From assembly GCA_016208975.1 (NCBI GenBank), contig JACQXA010000002.1:138848-202847 (forward strand): a stretch of DNA of 64,000 nucleotides. Reading direction: 5' to 3'. This document shows positions 1 to 8,419 of this stretch, piece by piece; within the stretch, counting starts at the first letter, position 1; the number at the start of each line of letters is the position of its first letter. This DNA comes from Nitrospinota bacterium (lineage in GTDB: Bacteria; Nitrospinota_A; UBA7883; JACRLM01). The notes below the pieces were generated by a model. That model did not search any database. It saw nothing but the letters and a program-made list of their open reading frames with translations, and was not told the DNA's origin. Made by a program: the position numbers and the translations under genes.

Positions 1-887
1 TTAAAAACGCCCGGCTGGCCATCCTTCAAAAGGAGCCCGGCTTTTCGTTCGTAAAGCTCTCCCTGGAAGACCGGGAGGGCATGGCGAAGCTATTCGCGGA
101 AAACCGGTTCCACACGGTGGTGAACCTGGCGGCGCAAGCCGGGGTGCGCTATTCGCTGGAAAACCCGCTGGCGTATATAGACTCCAACGTGGTGGGTTTC
201 GCCAACATCCTTGAGGGGTGCAGGCATGGCGGGGTAAACCATCTTGTTTACGCCTCCTCCAGCTCCGTTTACGGTGCAAACAAGACCATCCCCTTCTCCG
301 AGCGGCATAATGTGGACCATCCCATGTCCCTGTACGCCGCCACCAAGAAGGCCAACGAGCTTATGGCCCACACCTACAGCTCCCTTTATAACCTGCCCAC
401 CACTGGCCTGCGGTTCTTCACGGTTTACGGCCCCTGGGGCCGGCCGGACATGGCGCTGTTCAAGTTCACCAAGGCCATACTGGAAGGCAAGCCCATAGAC
501 GTTTACAACCATGGCGACATGCGGCGTGATTTTACATATATTGACGACATTGTGGACGGCGTGGCCCGCGTGATAAGCCTGGCCGCTGAAAAAGACCCCG
601 GCTGGGACGGGGCCGCTCCCGTGCCGGACAGAAGCTACGCCCCGTTCCGGGTTTACAATATCGGCAACAACCATTCCGAGGACCTCCTGCGGATGATCAG
701 CATCCTGGAGGAGCATTTGGGAAAGAAAGCGGAGAAAAACTTCATGCCCATGCAACCGGGGGACGTGAAGGAAACCTCCGCCAATATAGATTCGCTAAAG
801 GCGGATTTCGGGTTTAAACCCGCCACGCTCATCGAGCAGGGAATCCCCCGGTTCGTAGAGTGGTACAGGCAATATTACAAGGCATAA
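1..887 (+). CDS. NAD-dependent sugar epimerase, UDP-glucuronate 4-epimerase type (5' truncated)
   Basis: The reading frame is open from base 3, so the N-terminus, including the GxxGxxG nucleotide-binding loop, lies outside the window. What remains is a short-chain dehydrogenase/reductase sugar epimerase. It has the YASSSSVYG strand, the catalytic YAATK (Y-x3-K) and the [16 protein letters not shown] block typical of the CapI/UDP-glucuronate 4-epimerase group. Such enzymes invert C4 of UDP-glucuronate to UDP-galacturonate in the cytoplasm, for polysaccharide synthesis. The internal ATG at 81 is not the start, because coding similarity continues upstream of it (RLAIL...[10 protein letters not shown]). 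A DegT aminotransferase follows after 21 bases. The exact substrate is an inference from family likeness. Confidence 0.85.
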   Translation, partial: KNARLAILQKEPGFSFVKLSLEDREGMAKLFAENRFHTVVNLAAQAGVRYSLENPLAYIDSNVVGFANILEGCRHGGVNHLVYASSSSVYGANKTIPFSERHNVDHPMSLYAATKKANELMAHTYSSLYNLPTTGLRFFTVYGPWGRPDMALFKFTKAILEGKPIDVYNHGDMRRDFTYIDDIVDGVARVISLAAEKDPGWDGAAPVPDRSYAPFRVYNIGNNHSEDLLRMISILEEHLGKKAEKNFMPMQPGDVKETSANIDSLKADFGFKPATLIEQGIPRFVEWYRQYYKA

Positions 888-908
888 GGCTGTAAGTGAC
901 GAAAGGCC

Positions 909-2030
909 ATGAAAATACCCTTCATTGATTTAAAATCGCAATACGCACTGATAAAAGACGAGGTGGCGGCGGGGATCGAAAAGGTCCTGGAGAGCGGCCA
1001 ATACATAATGGGGCCGGAAATCGGCGCCCTGGAAAAGGAGCTTTCGGCTTTCACCGGGGTCAAACACGCCATAACTTGCTCCTCCGGCACCGATGCGCTG
1101 GTGATGGCCCTGATGGCCAAGGGAATTGGCGCCGGTGACGCGGTGTTCACAACGCCGTTCACATTTGTCGCCACCGCCGAGGCGGCGGCCCTGCTGGGGG
1201 CCACACCGGTGTTTGTGGACATCGAGGAGGAAACTTTCAACATAAGCCCCGAACTGCTTAAAAAAGCCGTGGAGCGCACCAGGATCGAGGGAAGGTTAAG
1301 GCCCGCCTGCGTTATCCCTGTGGACCTTTTCGGCCTTCCCGCCGATTACGATGCGATAATGGAAATCGCCGGGGAATCGGGCCTTTTCGTGCTGGAAGAC
1401 GCCGCGCAGTCGTTCGGGGGTGAATACAAGGGGAAAAAAGCCGGGGCCATGGGGCATTGCGCCGCCACAAGTTTCTTTCCCGCAAAACCGCTGGGCTGTT
1501 ATGGCGACGGCGGCGCTATTTTCACGGACGATGATGAATTGGCCGACCGGTTGAGATCAATCCGTGTCCACGGCCAGGGCAAAGACAAATACGAAAACGT
1601 AAGGGTTGGCCTGAACGGCCGGCTGGACACGTTGCAGGCGGCCATCCTTTCCCCGAAACTGCGCCTGCTTGCAGGTGAGATAGAAAAACGCCAGCAGGTG
1701 GCGCAGAAGTACGCCAAAGGGCTTTTGGGATATGCGAAAACCCCGGAAATCCCCGAAGGCTACGTGAGCGCGTGGGCGCAATACACCATAGTCACAGAAC
1801 GGCGTGAAAAGCTGAAAGAGGCTTTGGGCGCGGCCGGTGTGCCCACGGCGGTGTATTATCCAATCCCTCTTCATCTGCAAAAGGCGTTTGAGGGGCTTGG
1901 GCACAAGAAAGGGGATTACCCCGCCTCCGAATGGGCCGCGGACAGGGTGATAAGCCTGCCCATGGGCCCGTATCTTGCCCTTGAGCAACAGGATTACATA
2001 ATCACAGCAGTGCGGGAGGCGCTGGCCTGA
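909..2030 (+). CDS. DegT/DnrJ/EryC1/StrS-family sugar aminotransferase
   Basis: This 373-residue PLP-dependent aminotransferase puts an amino group on a nucleotide-linked keto sugar. Visible marks are the N-terminal IPFIDLKSQYA, the CSSGTDAL phosphate-binding turn, the VLEDAAQSFGG block with the PLP-contacting Asp, and SFFPAKPLGCYGDGG, which holds the Schiff-base lysine. The last motif is very close to WbpE-type enzymes that make 3-amino sugars. The start is preceded by GAAAGG. Its stop overlaps the start of the GmhA-like gene (TGATG), so the two are probably translationally coupled. It is a paralogue of the protein at 47404-48513. The substrate cannot be fixed from sequence alone. Confidence 0.9.
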   Translation: MKIPFIDLKSQYALIKDEVAAGIEKVLESGQYIMGPEIGALEKELSAFTGVKHAITCSSGTDALVMALMAKGIGAGDAVFTTPFTFVATAEAAALLGATPVFVDIEEETFNISPELLKKAVERTRIEGRLRPACVIPVDLFGLPADYDAIMEIAGESGLFVLEDAAQSFGGEYKGKKAGAMGHCAATSFFPAKPLGCYGDGGAIFTDDDELADRLRSIRVHGQGKDKYENVRVGLNGRLDTLQAAILSPKLRLLAGEIEKRQQVAQKYAKGLLGYAKTPEIPEGYVSAWAQYTIVTERREKLKEALGAAGVPTAVYYPIPLHLQKAFEGLGHKKGDYPASEWAADRVISLPMGPYLALEQQDYIITAVREALA

Positions 2031-2620
2031 TGACCAGTCACGGCGACAGGCTGAAAAGCGCGCTTACGGCCTCCATCGAGGCCAAAAAGAGCCTGTTGGC
2101 GGATGAAAGCCGGATAGCGGCTTTCGACAAGGCGGCGGAAGCAGTTGTGGCCGCGTATAAACAGGGCAACCGGCTGTATATCGCCGGTAACGGAGGCTCC
2201 GCGGCGGACGCGCAACACCTGGCGGCGGAGTTTGTGTGCCGTCTATCGGCGGACCGCCCTGCCCTGCCCGCCGAAGCGCTCAGCACCGATACGTCCACCC
2301 TTACCGCCATCGGCAACGATTACGGGTTCGACCAGATATTTTCAAGGCAGATTGAGGCGAAAGCGAAACCGGGGGATGTTTTCCTGGCGATCTCAACATC
2401 CGGCAATTCCCCAAACATACTTCTGGCGCTGAAAAAATGCCGTGAAAAAGGGATAGGGTCCATACTGTTCACCGGCAGGAACGGCGGCGCGGCTAAAGGC
2501 CTGGCGGACCATTGCGTCATAGCCTATGGTGACTCATCCAACATCATCCAGGAACAGCATATCGTAATGGCTCACACCCTTTGCTCATGCGTGGAGGACG
2601 CCCTTTTCAGGGATGCCTAG
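2030..2620 (+). CDS. gmhA: SIS-domain phosphoheptose isomerase (GmhA-like)
   Basis: The 196-residue protein matches sedoheptulose-7-phosphate isomerase in length and motifs. AGNGGSAADAQHLAAEF is the classic phosphosugar loop, AISTSGNSPNI is the second SIS signature, and QEQHIVMAHTLC near the C-terminus carries the catalytic His and metal-site region. GmhA converts sedoheptulose 7-phosphate to D-glycero-D-manno-heptose 7-phosphate, the first step to ADP- or GDP-heptose for LPS or capsule. It overlaps the upstream aminotransferase stop by one base and closes this operon. A second, more divergent SIS protein sits at 24227-24856. Confidence 0.88.
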   Translation: MTSHGDRLKSALTASIEAKKSLLADESRIAAFDKAAEAVVAAYKQGNRLYIAGNGGSAADAQHLAAEFVCRLSADRPALPAEALSTDTSTLTAIGNDYGFDQIFSRQIEAKAKPGDVFLAISTSGNSPNILLALKKCREKGIGSILFTGRNGGAAKGLADHCVIAYGDSSNIIQEQHIVMAHTLCSCVEDALFRDA

Positions 2621-2688
2621 GCGGCAAATCAAAGCTCCCCTCCCCGCCGTTCGCTTAATCCATCAATAGCAAGTGGGCCCCCTCCCCG

Positions 2689-2890
2689 GTGGTGGTATCT
2701 CAGCATGGATCTCAACGGCCTGTTGCCCAAACCGTTTCCCGCAATGTCACCCCGGCCAAGCGAAGCGCGAGCCGGGGCCGCGACCTTATATGTATTTGAA
2801 AAGAGGCCCTGATCCCGGGTCTCCGCTTGCGCTACGCCCGGGACGACATCGCTGGAACCTCCACTGTACTTTCAAACGGAGAAAACACCC
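2689..2890. mobile_element. Short non-autonomous terminal-inverted-repeat element (MITE-like), copy 1
   Basis: About 200 bp of non-coding sequence begins GTGGTGGTATCTCAG and ends with the imperfect complement (CTTTCAAACGGAGAAAACACCC). It is flanked by direct repeats: CCTCCCCG at 2681-2688 and 2891-2898, within a longer shared CCCCCTCCCCG. Inside are two perfect 7-bp stems, CCCCGGC/GCCGGGG and TCCCGGG/CCCGGGA, around AAGCGAAGCGC-type loops. No transposase ORF fits. Its ends and interior match the element at 22333-22483, so I read both as copies of one dispersed family. The 8-bp duplication is seen; the transposase that moves it is unknown. Confidence 0.65.
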
Positions 2891-3088
2891 CCTCCCCGCA
2901 TCCAGATACAGCCAGGCCATGGCATGTCCCATCCCCAGCCGGTTTATCGGCCCGCCCTTATATCGGCGATGCGGGAAAAGCCGTTAAATAGAATAAGCCA
3001 GCAAAACAGCATGACGGCGGCACGGCATAATGTACAAAAAGCCAGCAAGATGTATAAACAGCAAAAGGGATATGTGGAGATAATTAAT

Positions 3089-3118
3089 TTGACAGCAAGA
3101 CGGCAATTGCAATATATT
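3089..3118 (+). promoter_or_regulatory. Sigma-70-type promoter for parA
   Basis: TTGACA (3089-3094) and TATATT (3113-3118) are separated by 18 bases, close to the housekeeping consensus. Transcription would start near 3125, exactly where the CCATTATG/CATAATGG repeats begin, leaving a leader of about 140 bases before parA. This placement fits autorepression by the RHH partner; that is an inference. Confidence 0.6.
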
Positions 3119-3124
3119 GTTAAG

Positions 3125-3189
3125 CCATTATGTGGTATTTAGCGATAATGCCATTATGCGGTTCTAATGGAAACATAATGGCATGATGG
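3125..3189. repeat. CCATTATG/CATAATGG iteron cluster (candidate centromere/operator)
   Basis: Octamers CCATTATG at 3125-3132 and 3151-3158, CATAATGG at 3174-3181, and near-copies CTAATGG (3164-3170) and CATGATGG (3182-3189) occur in both orientations. ATAATGCCATTAT at 3145-3157 is an inverted repeat around one base. Short reiterated degenerate motifs just after a promoter are what ribbon-helix-helix partners of small ParA proteins usually bind, as operator and as parS. Confidence 0.55.
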
Positions 3190-3208
3190 TAAGAGGGATA
3201 TAAAGATA

Positions 3209-3232
3209 AGCTGGCATAACAGCATGCCAGCT
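3209..3232. promoter_or_regulatory. Perfect palindrome in parA leader
   Basis: AGCTGGCAT and ATGCCAGCT form a perfect 9-bp inverted repeat around a 6-base centre. It lies 34 bases before the parA start, between the iterons and the AGGAGG ribosome site at 3251-3256. It may be a second operator or an mRNA hairpin in the leader. Confidence 0.5.
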
Positions 3233-3266
3233 ATATGGTTTTATATAAACAGGAGGCAAGCAGGAT

Positions 3267-3944
3267 ATGGCTGAAATACTGGCCGTGGTGAACCAGAAGG
3301 GCGGGGTGGGCAAAACCCTGCTGGCCACCAACATTTCCCTCATGCTCCATCTAAAGGGGCAAAGGACGCTCTTGATAGACGGCGACAGCCAGCCTTCCGC
3401 CTCCCGGTGGATGAGCAGGCGGGAGGCGGCGGGGCTTGCGGCCATACCGCTGATAACCCTGTCACCGGAGGAGAGCCTTATAAAGGTCATCGAGAAAAAC
3501 CAGGGAAAGTACGACTGGATAGTGGTGGACGTGGGGGGCAGGCTCCAGGCCAGGGCCATCCACGCCTGTTCCATAGCCACGCTGGTGGTGGCCCCGGTCA
3601 TCCCGGCGTCGGAGGATATGGACAGCACCCAGGAGTTCATAGAGCTGGCCCTGCGCCCCATCACCAGGATAAAGAGCGTCAACGCCGTGCTGGCGCCAAA
3701 CTGCGTCCGGCCGAACACTATTTTGCACCGGGAGGCGCTGGGGCATCTGTCCAACCTGGGGCCCGCGGTGGCCGAATCGCCGCTGGGGATGCGGGCGGTG
3801 TATCAGGAATCCGCATCCACCGGGATGGGTGTGGTGGAGCTGGACGAGAGGGGCGCGGGCGGGCAGGAGATCGCCGCGCTGTTCAAAGAGCTTACGGGCA
3901 TCAAGTGGGGCAAGGCTAAACGGCAAACGGCGCAAAGCGCATAA
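3267..3944 (+). CDS. parA: Small ParA-family partition ATPase
   Basis: The 225-residue protein opens with a deviant Walker A box, NQKGGVGKT, followed by LLIDGDSQPSAS (Walker A-prime) and WIVVDVGGR at the Walker B position. ParA proteins of this short type (no N-terminal HTH) bind DNA non-specifically as ATP dimers and position plasmids or other cargo together with a small DNA-binding partner. AGGAGG lies 10 bases before the ATG. The Walker B segment reads DVGG, not the usual D-x-PP or D-x-PA, which is unusual but keeps the Asp. The partner gene follows after 19 bases. Being linked to a plasmid-like control region, it could be a remnant of an integrated plasmid or a chromosomal positioning system. 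Confidence 0.88.
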   Translation: MAEILAVVNQKGGVGKTLLATNISLMLHLKGQRTLLIDGDSQPSASRWMSRREAAGLAAIPLITLSPEESLIKVIEKNQGKYDWIVVDVGGRLQARAIHACSIATLVVAPVIPASEDMDSTQEFIELALRPITRIKSVNAVLAPNCVRPNTILHREALGHLSNLGPAVAESPLGMRAVYQESASTGMGVVELDERGAGGQEIAALFKELTGIKWGKAKRQTAQSA

Positions 3945-3963
3945 GCGTCAGGAGGGGAGAGAT

Positions 3964-4344
3964 ATGTCCAAAAGAAATTTCAAGTTCGGCGTGGTTGTTC
4001 CCTTGTCTGAAGAGGAGCGGGTCAAACGCCTGCGGGCCACCACGGGCTCCACGGCGGAGGATATCGCCAAGGCGGTGGTGGGGGATGCGGACAGGCCGCA
4101 AGAGCCGGAGCGGGCCAGGATTAAACCAGGGCCAAAGCCCAAAGGCGCCTTGCCCGGCGTGGAGCTACACTTCAAAAAGGTCACCATTTACATGGATCCG
4201 GAGACCCATCATGAGTTGCGCTACAAATCCTACAGGGCGGGGATGGACATATCGGCGCTGATCCGGGCCTGCCTCCAGGAGAAGGGGATAACGGTGCCCG
4301 GAGAACGGTTTACGCTGGACTGGGAGAGCCTGAAAAACCCCTAA
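3964..4344 (+). CDS. Ribbon-helix-helix partner protein of ParA
   Basis: The start at 3964 is chosen because GGAGGGGAG sits just before it and the in-frame upstream stretch overlaps parA. The 126-residue protein has a basic, flexible N-terminal half (RARIKPGPKPKG). Its C-terminal part, VTIYMDPETHHELRYKSYRAG followed by ISALIRACLQEKG, has the strand-helix-helix pattern of CopG/MetJ-type RHH domains. Small proteins with an N-terminal tail that stimulates ParA and a C-terminal RHH that binds iterons are known as ParG/omega-type centromere-binding proteins. I assign this role from architecture and gene order; direct similarity to a named protein was not tested. Confidence 0.7.
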   Translation: MSKRNFKFGVVVPLSEEERVKRLRATTGSTAEDIAKAVVGDADRPQEPERARIKPGPKPKGALPGVELHFKKVTIYMDPETHHELRYKSYRAGMDISALIRACLQEKGITVPGERFTLDWESLKNP

Positions 4345-4353
4345 AAAAGCATT

Positions 4354-4375
4354 GGGCGCGGGGGAAAGAACGCCC
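4354..4375. terminator. Candidate bidirectional terminator between convergent genes
   Basis: GGGCG and CGCCC arms (4354-4358, 4371-4375) flank a 12-base loop between the RHH gene and the convergent ligase-like gene. Read on the minus strand, the stem is followed within a few bases by TTTTTT; the plus-strand U-tract is poor. Confidence 0.35.
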
Positions 4376-4378
4376 GTC

Positions 4379-6409
4379 TTAAGGTTTCGCCCGCAGGATA
4401 ACGCCAAGAGTGCGGTTGTCCGGGCTGAATCCTTGCGCCTTTGGATTGATGACGTAGCCCGCGCTGATCTTTACCAGAGCCTTTGAGGCGCCGGGCGAGG
4501 CGGGGATTTCCATCTGCTTTACGCCGGGGGATGTAATCTGGATTTCCCCCGTGGCGCCGTTAATCTCCGCCAACACGGTTTGCGGGTTTTTATCCAGCCC
4601 GGGAAGAGGGCAATCGAACCACAGCGTCACCTTGCCGTCCACCACGTCCGTCATTAAAACTCCACGGCGGCCCATCCAGCGGCCAGCCGTTCCATCGGGC
4701 TGTTGTTCCCAATCGTAAAACCCGGCGGCGAACTTGGGGCCAATGGGGCGCTCCATTACCATCCACACCTGCCAGCCGAACGCCATGGCCAGCGCGCCCG
4801 CCAGAATGGTTTTGGATTTAACGCCGAAGCGGCACTCCCTAAAACTGTCCACCGAAAGGCCAGCCAGGATGCCCAGGGTGATCCAGAAGAAGCTGTCTAT
4901 GGCCCGGCACAGGGGCACATGGTGCGTCAGCCCGAGAAAAAGCCACATTAGGGCCGTAAACAGCAACGCGGACACGCATATGCGCTCATCCGGGGCGGAC
5001 AAGAGGCGGAACCTGCGGAATCCCGCCAACAACACCGTTGCGATGAAGGCGAAAAACAATATGAAGCCGAATATCCCCTGGTTGGCCAGCGTCTCGAAAT
5101 ATATGGAGTGGGCGGACTCCCGCGCGGCGAAGCCGATGTCCTCCCAGCTGTACCAGTCGGAGGCGTAGTAATCCATGAAAAGCCCGGTGAACCTTCCAAG
5201 GCCCGCGCCCAGCAACGGCGCGGAAACGAACATTAGGACAGCCGTGTGCCACAGGAAGAACCGCGGCTCCATGATCCCCGCGTGGCGCATGAAGTAGAGC
5301 GGATCGTTTATATAAAGATAGGAGTACTTGATCAACTTCCAGTTGAACTTTCCTAACAGCTCTTTTTCAAACCGTTCCGAAGCCAGGCCCGAGGCCAGAA
5401 TTACCCCAACCAGCGCGGCGATTATCAATAGCCCCACTGCGCCGGTGAAAAAGGCGCTCCTGTAACGCACGCCCAAAGCGTTCCGGAGAAGGATGAATAT
5501 CACAACGATGACCGCCATGAAGAAGGCCATGGCCGCGGTGCGAAGCCCGCCCTGGATCACGCAAAAGGAGATTAATATGACCGTCAGCGCCGACGCGCCC
5601 ACCGCCACAGGCCTTTGCCTGTTCATCCATACAAGCCCCACGGCGATGGGCAAGGCCAGTAGCAGGTACTGGTTGAAAAAATGAAGGGCGTAGGAAAACC
5701 CGGTGATGGAGCGCTCGTACCTGCCCACCAGCGAAAGGCTCAGGTATCGCCACTGGGCCGGATCCCTGGGTATCACATCGTAGGCCATAAGTATGGCGAT
5801 AACGCAAATGACCCCCGCCAGCGCGGCGTATGCGGTGAACAGCCTGCGCAAATACGGGAACCCGGTTTTAGACGCGTAATGCGCCATAAGGGCGAAAATC
5901 CCCAGCGAAGTGGCGAGGTTCGTTAACACCCGCAGGTAGTATATTATCGGCATTGGATGGGCGGCCAGCCAGATAAGGAATTGCTCTTTTATTCCCGTGG
6001 CCCACAGCTCGTAATAAAACTCTTTTCCGTCAATGGGGACGCTGGCGGCGGAGGTTAGGAGCAGAAAAGCCGCAAAATACTTTAAAGGGAGCTGGAGCCG
6101 CTCCCGTTTTAAAGCCCAATGGACGGCGGCGGAGAGAAGGACGCCCCATATGAATACCTCCAAAAGCCAGAACCACGGCCAGCCGCTTTCGCCCAGGAAA
6201 AACGGGGTGGAAAGAAAGATGAAAGCCAGGCCATTTAGAGGATTGGCGGCGGTGGCGACAGCGAAAAAGGCCGCTACAATACCAGCCGTTACGCCTTCGG
6301 GCAGTTTGAAAATCAGCGCCCCGCCCGCCACGCAGGCGAAGAAAACGGGAATAAGGTATGGATTCAGCAGAAAGCGCGCCTCTCTCATCTCTTGCCCGGC
6401 CGCGTTCAT
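4379..6409 (-). CDS. O-antigen ligase/polymerase-like membrane protein with C-terminal beta-rich domain
   Basis: The 676-residue protein has about 11-13 hydrophobic segments over residues 15-535. Before the last of these is the motif ESAHSIYFETLANQGIFG, the hallmark of the Wzy_C/O-antigen ligase superfamily, whose members join or polymerise lipid-linked glycans on the periplasmic face. Residues from about 545 onward are not membrane-like: FYDWEQQPDGTAGRWMG begins a roughly 120-residue, probably periplasmic beta domain. Its start overlaps the stop of the SGNH gene at 6406, so the minus-strand genes form an operon. Whether it ligates O-antigen to lipid A core or polymerises repeats cannot be told from sequence. 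Confidence 0.8.
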   Translation of the reverse strand: MNAAGQEMREARFLLNPYLIPVFFACVAGGALIFKLPEGVTAGIVAAFFAVATAANPLNGLAFIFLSTPFFLGESGWPWFWLLEVFIWGVLLSAAVHWALKRERLQLPLKYFAAFLLLTSAASVPIDGKEFYYELWATGIKEQFLIWLAAHPMPIIYYLRVLTNLATSLGIFALMAHYASKTGFPYLRRLFTAYAALAGVICVIAILMAYDVIPRDPAQWRYLSLSLVGRYERSITGFSYALHFFNQYLLLALPIAVGLVWMNRQRPVAVGASALTVILISFCVIQGGLRTAAMAFFMAVIVVIFILLRNALGVRYRSAFFTGAVGLLIIAALVGVILASGLASERFEKELLGKFNWKLIKYSYLYINDPLYFMRHAGIMEPRFFLWHTAVLMFVSAPLLGAGLGRFTGLFMDYYASDWYSWEDIGFAARESAHSIYFETLANQGIFGFILFFAFIATVLLAGFRRFRLLSAPDERICVSALLFTALMWLFLGLTHHVPLCRAIDSFFWITLGILAGLSVDSFRECRFGVKSKTILAGALAMAFGWQVWMVMERPIGPKFAAGFYDWEQQPDGTAGRWMGRRGVLMTDVVDGKVTLWFDCPLPGLDKNPQTVLAEINGATGEIQITSPGVKQMEIPASPGASKALVKISAGYVINPKAQGFSPDNRTLGVILRAKP

Positions 6410-8160
6410 CTGACGCCCACGGGCAACAGGTTATCCGCTCTCAGCCAGCCCAAAAGCGCGTTGGCGAATAGCTCGTTCCCCTTTTCGTTAAAATGGGTGT
6501 CCCGGCAATAATAGATGGGTTTCCCGTCCCATTCAGCCTTCATGGGCTCCATGGCGTTAAACAGCTTTATGCCCCGTTTCCCTGCTTCCGCCATAAGCGA
6601 CTTCTGCGGCTCGCCGAAATCGTATTGCGCCCCCATCTGGCTCCGGATACCGATCACCTCCGGCGTTTCAAACTGCATGGAATCGGGCATTATGGCGATG
6701 GCCAGCTTGAAATTGTTTTCCTTCGACAGCTTTTCAAACGCCTCCAGCCATTCAAAAGCTTTCGTGAAACTCCGGGCCATCACCGGGTCGAACTTATCCC
6801 TGGGCATATGGATGTGGCCGCCCACATCGGTGATGCAATCGGCCCTCACTTTGTTCATCTCCTGCCGCACGGAATCGCTCTTTTTCCCCACAGCCTGGAA
6901 GATGGCGTCATAGTCCCTGTTTACTACAAACCTCGCGAGATGGAAACGGTTAATAAACTCCCGTTTGGTTTTTTCCCAGGAGATCTCTTCCCTGGTAAAT
7001 TTGGCGGCGTCCTCCACATGTATTAAAACCCCATCTATGGCGGTGTTGGCGGGATGCTGGAGGCTGTCGGTGATGTCGTTGCCAACGAAGAAACCTACGA
7101 TGACAAGATCCGGCTCGAATTCCAGGCCGTAGCGCTTAAGGTACAGGTATTCCTCATCGGGGCCGTACCCGGCCACGCCCGCGTTGATTACTTCTATTTT
7201 ATTGGACCCACCAGCCAGGGCGCGCTCCAATATTTTCGGATAGGAGTTTTCGAGACTGGTGAGGGAGAAGGTGAAGGAGTCGCCAATACAAAGGACGCGG
7301 AAAACGCCGCCGGGTTTTTTCTTGGTGTACCTATCGTAATCGCGCATGCCGAACCGGTTCGTATCGAATCCCAATGTGGTTTTAACATTGGGGCGAAGCA
7401 CAAAACCTATCTCCGGCTCCGGGTCGTAAACCGTCTGGATGTTGGGCACAAACTCCCGCTGGGGGAAAAAGTTCCGCATCACGAGTTCAAGGATCCCAAG
7501 GGAGACAATCAATGAAAAGGCCGCCAGCGCGGCGTTTGCCGAATGGGTTTTCAAAAGGCCGTAGGCCAGCGCATGGCGGATGTAAAGGATGGCCAGCGTC
7601 ATAAAACCAAGCGCCGCCGCGGGTAGGGCCAATGGCGATGGGGTGGGGCAGGCCTCAATCCTGTTTATAACCGCCCAGGAGCCCTGGACGCTCCGGAATG
7701 TGATAACGCCGCGCCCATCTTTCATTCGCGCCGCCGGGGCGTCCAGCGTAAACGTGGAGGGAACGCCTTTGGAATCCCAGAAGTCCGCCGTTAAACCCGA
7801 CCCGGGCGCGGGCGTTATCCGCGCCACCTCCATCCCGCCGGTTTCCACCTGTATTTCCGGCGGGGCGGTATTATGGCTGTCCATGAAGCTTATGGTTATC
7901 CGGGTATCACCGGTGTACGGAGTTTCTATGGAAAACTCCTTGGATTCCGACCCAGCCCAGCCATCCATGGGGCCGGGCAGTTGATAGGGCACAAGAGGCG
8001 ACTGGAGCGTGGCCCGGTGCGCCTTTCGCCCCGCCCAGAACTCCCCTTCCTTCATCGAGGTGTCATGGACGTACACCACCTTCCGGGCCGATGAAAGGGC
8101 CAGGTCCGCAAGGCCCGCCAGCGCGATAGCCGCAATGAACAGAATTATCGCTTTTTTCAT
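6406..8160 (-). CDS. Membrane-anchored SGNH/GDSL hydrolase
   Basis: The 584-residue protein starts with a hydrophobic signal or anchor. It then has a beta-rich extracytoplasmic domain (about 30-170), two hydrophobic segments (about 180-235) and an SGNH hydrolase domain from about 285. Block I is CIGDSFTF (around residue 295) with the nucleophile Ser; FFVGNDI holds the Asn block; CRDTHFNEKG (about 553) gives the Asp/His pair. Such proteins act as carbohydrate O-acetylesterases or acetyltransferases on surface glycans. The neighbour is an O-antigen-ligase-type protein, which fits glycan modification in the periplasm. No MBOAT partner is present in this window. Confidence 0.75.
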   Translation of the reverse strand: MKKAIILFIAAIALAGLADLALSSARKVVYVHDTSMKEGEFWAGRKAHRATLQSPLVPYQLPGPMDGWAGSESKEFSIETPYTGDTRITISFMDSHNTAPPEIQVETGGMEVARITPAPGSGLTADFWDSKGVPSTFTLDAPAARMKDGRGVITFRSVQGSWAVINRIEACPTPSPLALPAAALGFMTLAILYIRHALAYGLLKTHSANAALAAFSLIVSLGILELVMRNFFPQREFVPNIQTVYDPEPEIGFVLRPNVKTTLGFDTNRFGMRDYDRYTKKKPGGVFRVLCIGDSFTFSLTSLENSYPKILERALAGGSNKIEVINAGVAGYGPDEEYLYLKRYGLEFEPDLVIVGFFVGNDITDSLQHPANTAIDGVLIHVEDAAKFTREEISWEKTKREFINRFHLARFVVNRDYDAIFQAVGKKSDSVRQEMNKVRADCITDVGGHIHMPRDKFDPVMARSFTKAFEWLEAFEKLSKENNFKLAIAIMPDSMQFETPEVIGIRSQMGAQYDFGEPQKSLMAEAGKRGIKLFNAMEPMKAEWDGKPIYYCRDTHFNEKGNELFANALLGWLRADNLLPVGVR

Positions 8161-8316
8161 GCCCGCAAAACAGGTTGCACCAGGTGGAATGGAAGCCCGC
8201 TAAAGCATTGGCTTCCCGCATACGCAAACACGGAAAGATACCATATCGGGCATGGGATTGGAACGCGCGGGAGGTGTCCCGGGATTCCCGGATAAAAATT
8301 GAAAGATCCTGAAAAA

Positions 8317-8345
8317 TGTCATCCTGAGCCCGCCGAAGGGTGACA
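8317..8345. repeat. REP-like hairpin in intergenic spacer
   Basis: TGTCATCCT and AGGGTGACA form an imperfect inverted repeat inside the 259-base gap 8161-8419, which otherwise shows no gene. The TGTCATCCTGAG core also resembles the AGGATGACA string inside the mobile element at 22333-22483. Unlike that element, no terminal repeats or target duplication were found here. Confidence 0.45.
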
Positions 8346-8419
8346 ACAACTCTTCGTGCCATGGTTCGGCTGGTCCACCATGACACGGTTTCCCCTTCCC
8401 GCCGCTTTGGCGTGGAGGT

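Larger units (their letters stand above)
2891..3266. other. Non-coding, AT-rich control region upstream of parA
   Basis: This stretch holds no credible gene. From about 2985 it is much more AT-rich than its surroundings. It carries four AGCAARA motifs (3000-3006, 3044-3050, 3060-3066, 3094-3100), a consensus-like promoter, a cluster of CATAATGG repeats and a perfect palindrome, listed separately. The composition shift suggests that the parA locus with its control region was acquired as a unit. Confidence 0.6.

Noticed and set aside
2673-3142. Two overlapping plus-strand frames of 72-104 codons
   Set aside because: They run through the inverted-repeat element and the AT-rich control region, have no ribosome site and low-complexity composition.
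3125-3189. CRISPR array
   Set aside because: Repeat units are 8 bases, in both orientations and unevenly spaced; there are no cas genes.
3829-3963. Longer N-terminus for the RHH protein
   Set aside because: It would overlap parA by over 100 bases; a strong ribosome site lies directly before ATG 3964.
8063-8386. 107-codon minus-strand frame in the 8161-8419 gap
   Set aside because: It runs into the SGNH gene in a different frame and through the REP-like hairpin; composition is not protein-like.
8280-8400. Third copy of the inverted-repeat element
   Set aside because: Only the short TGTCATCCTGAG core is shared; no matching ends and no target duplication could be found.
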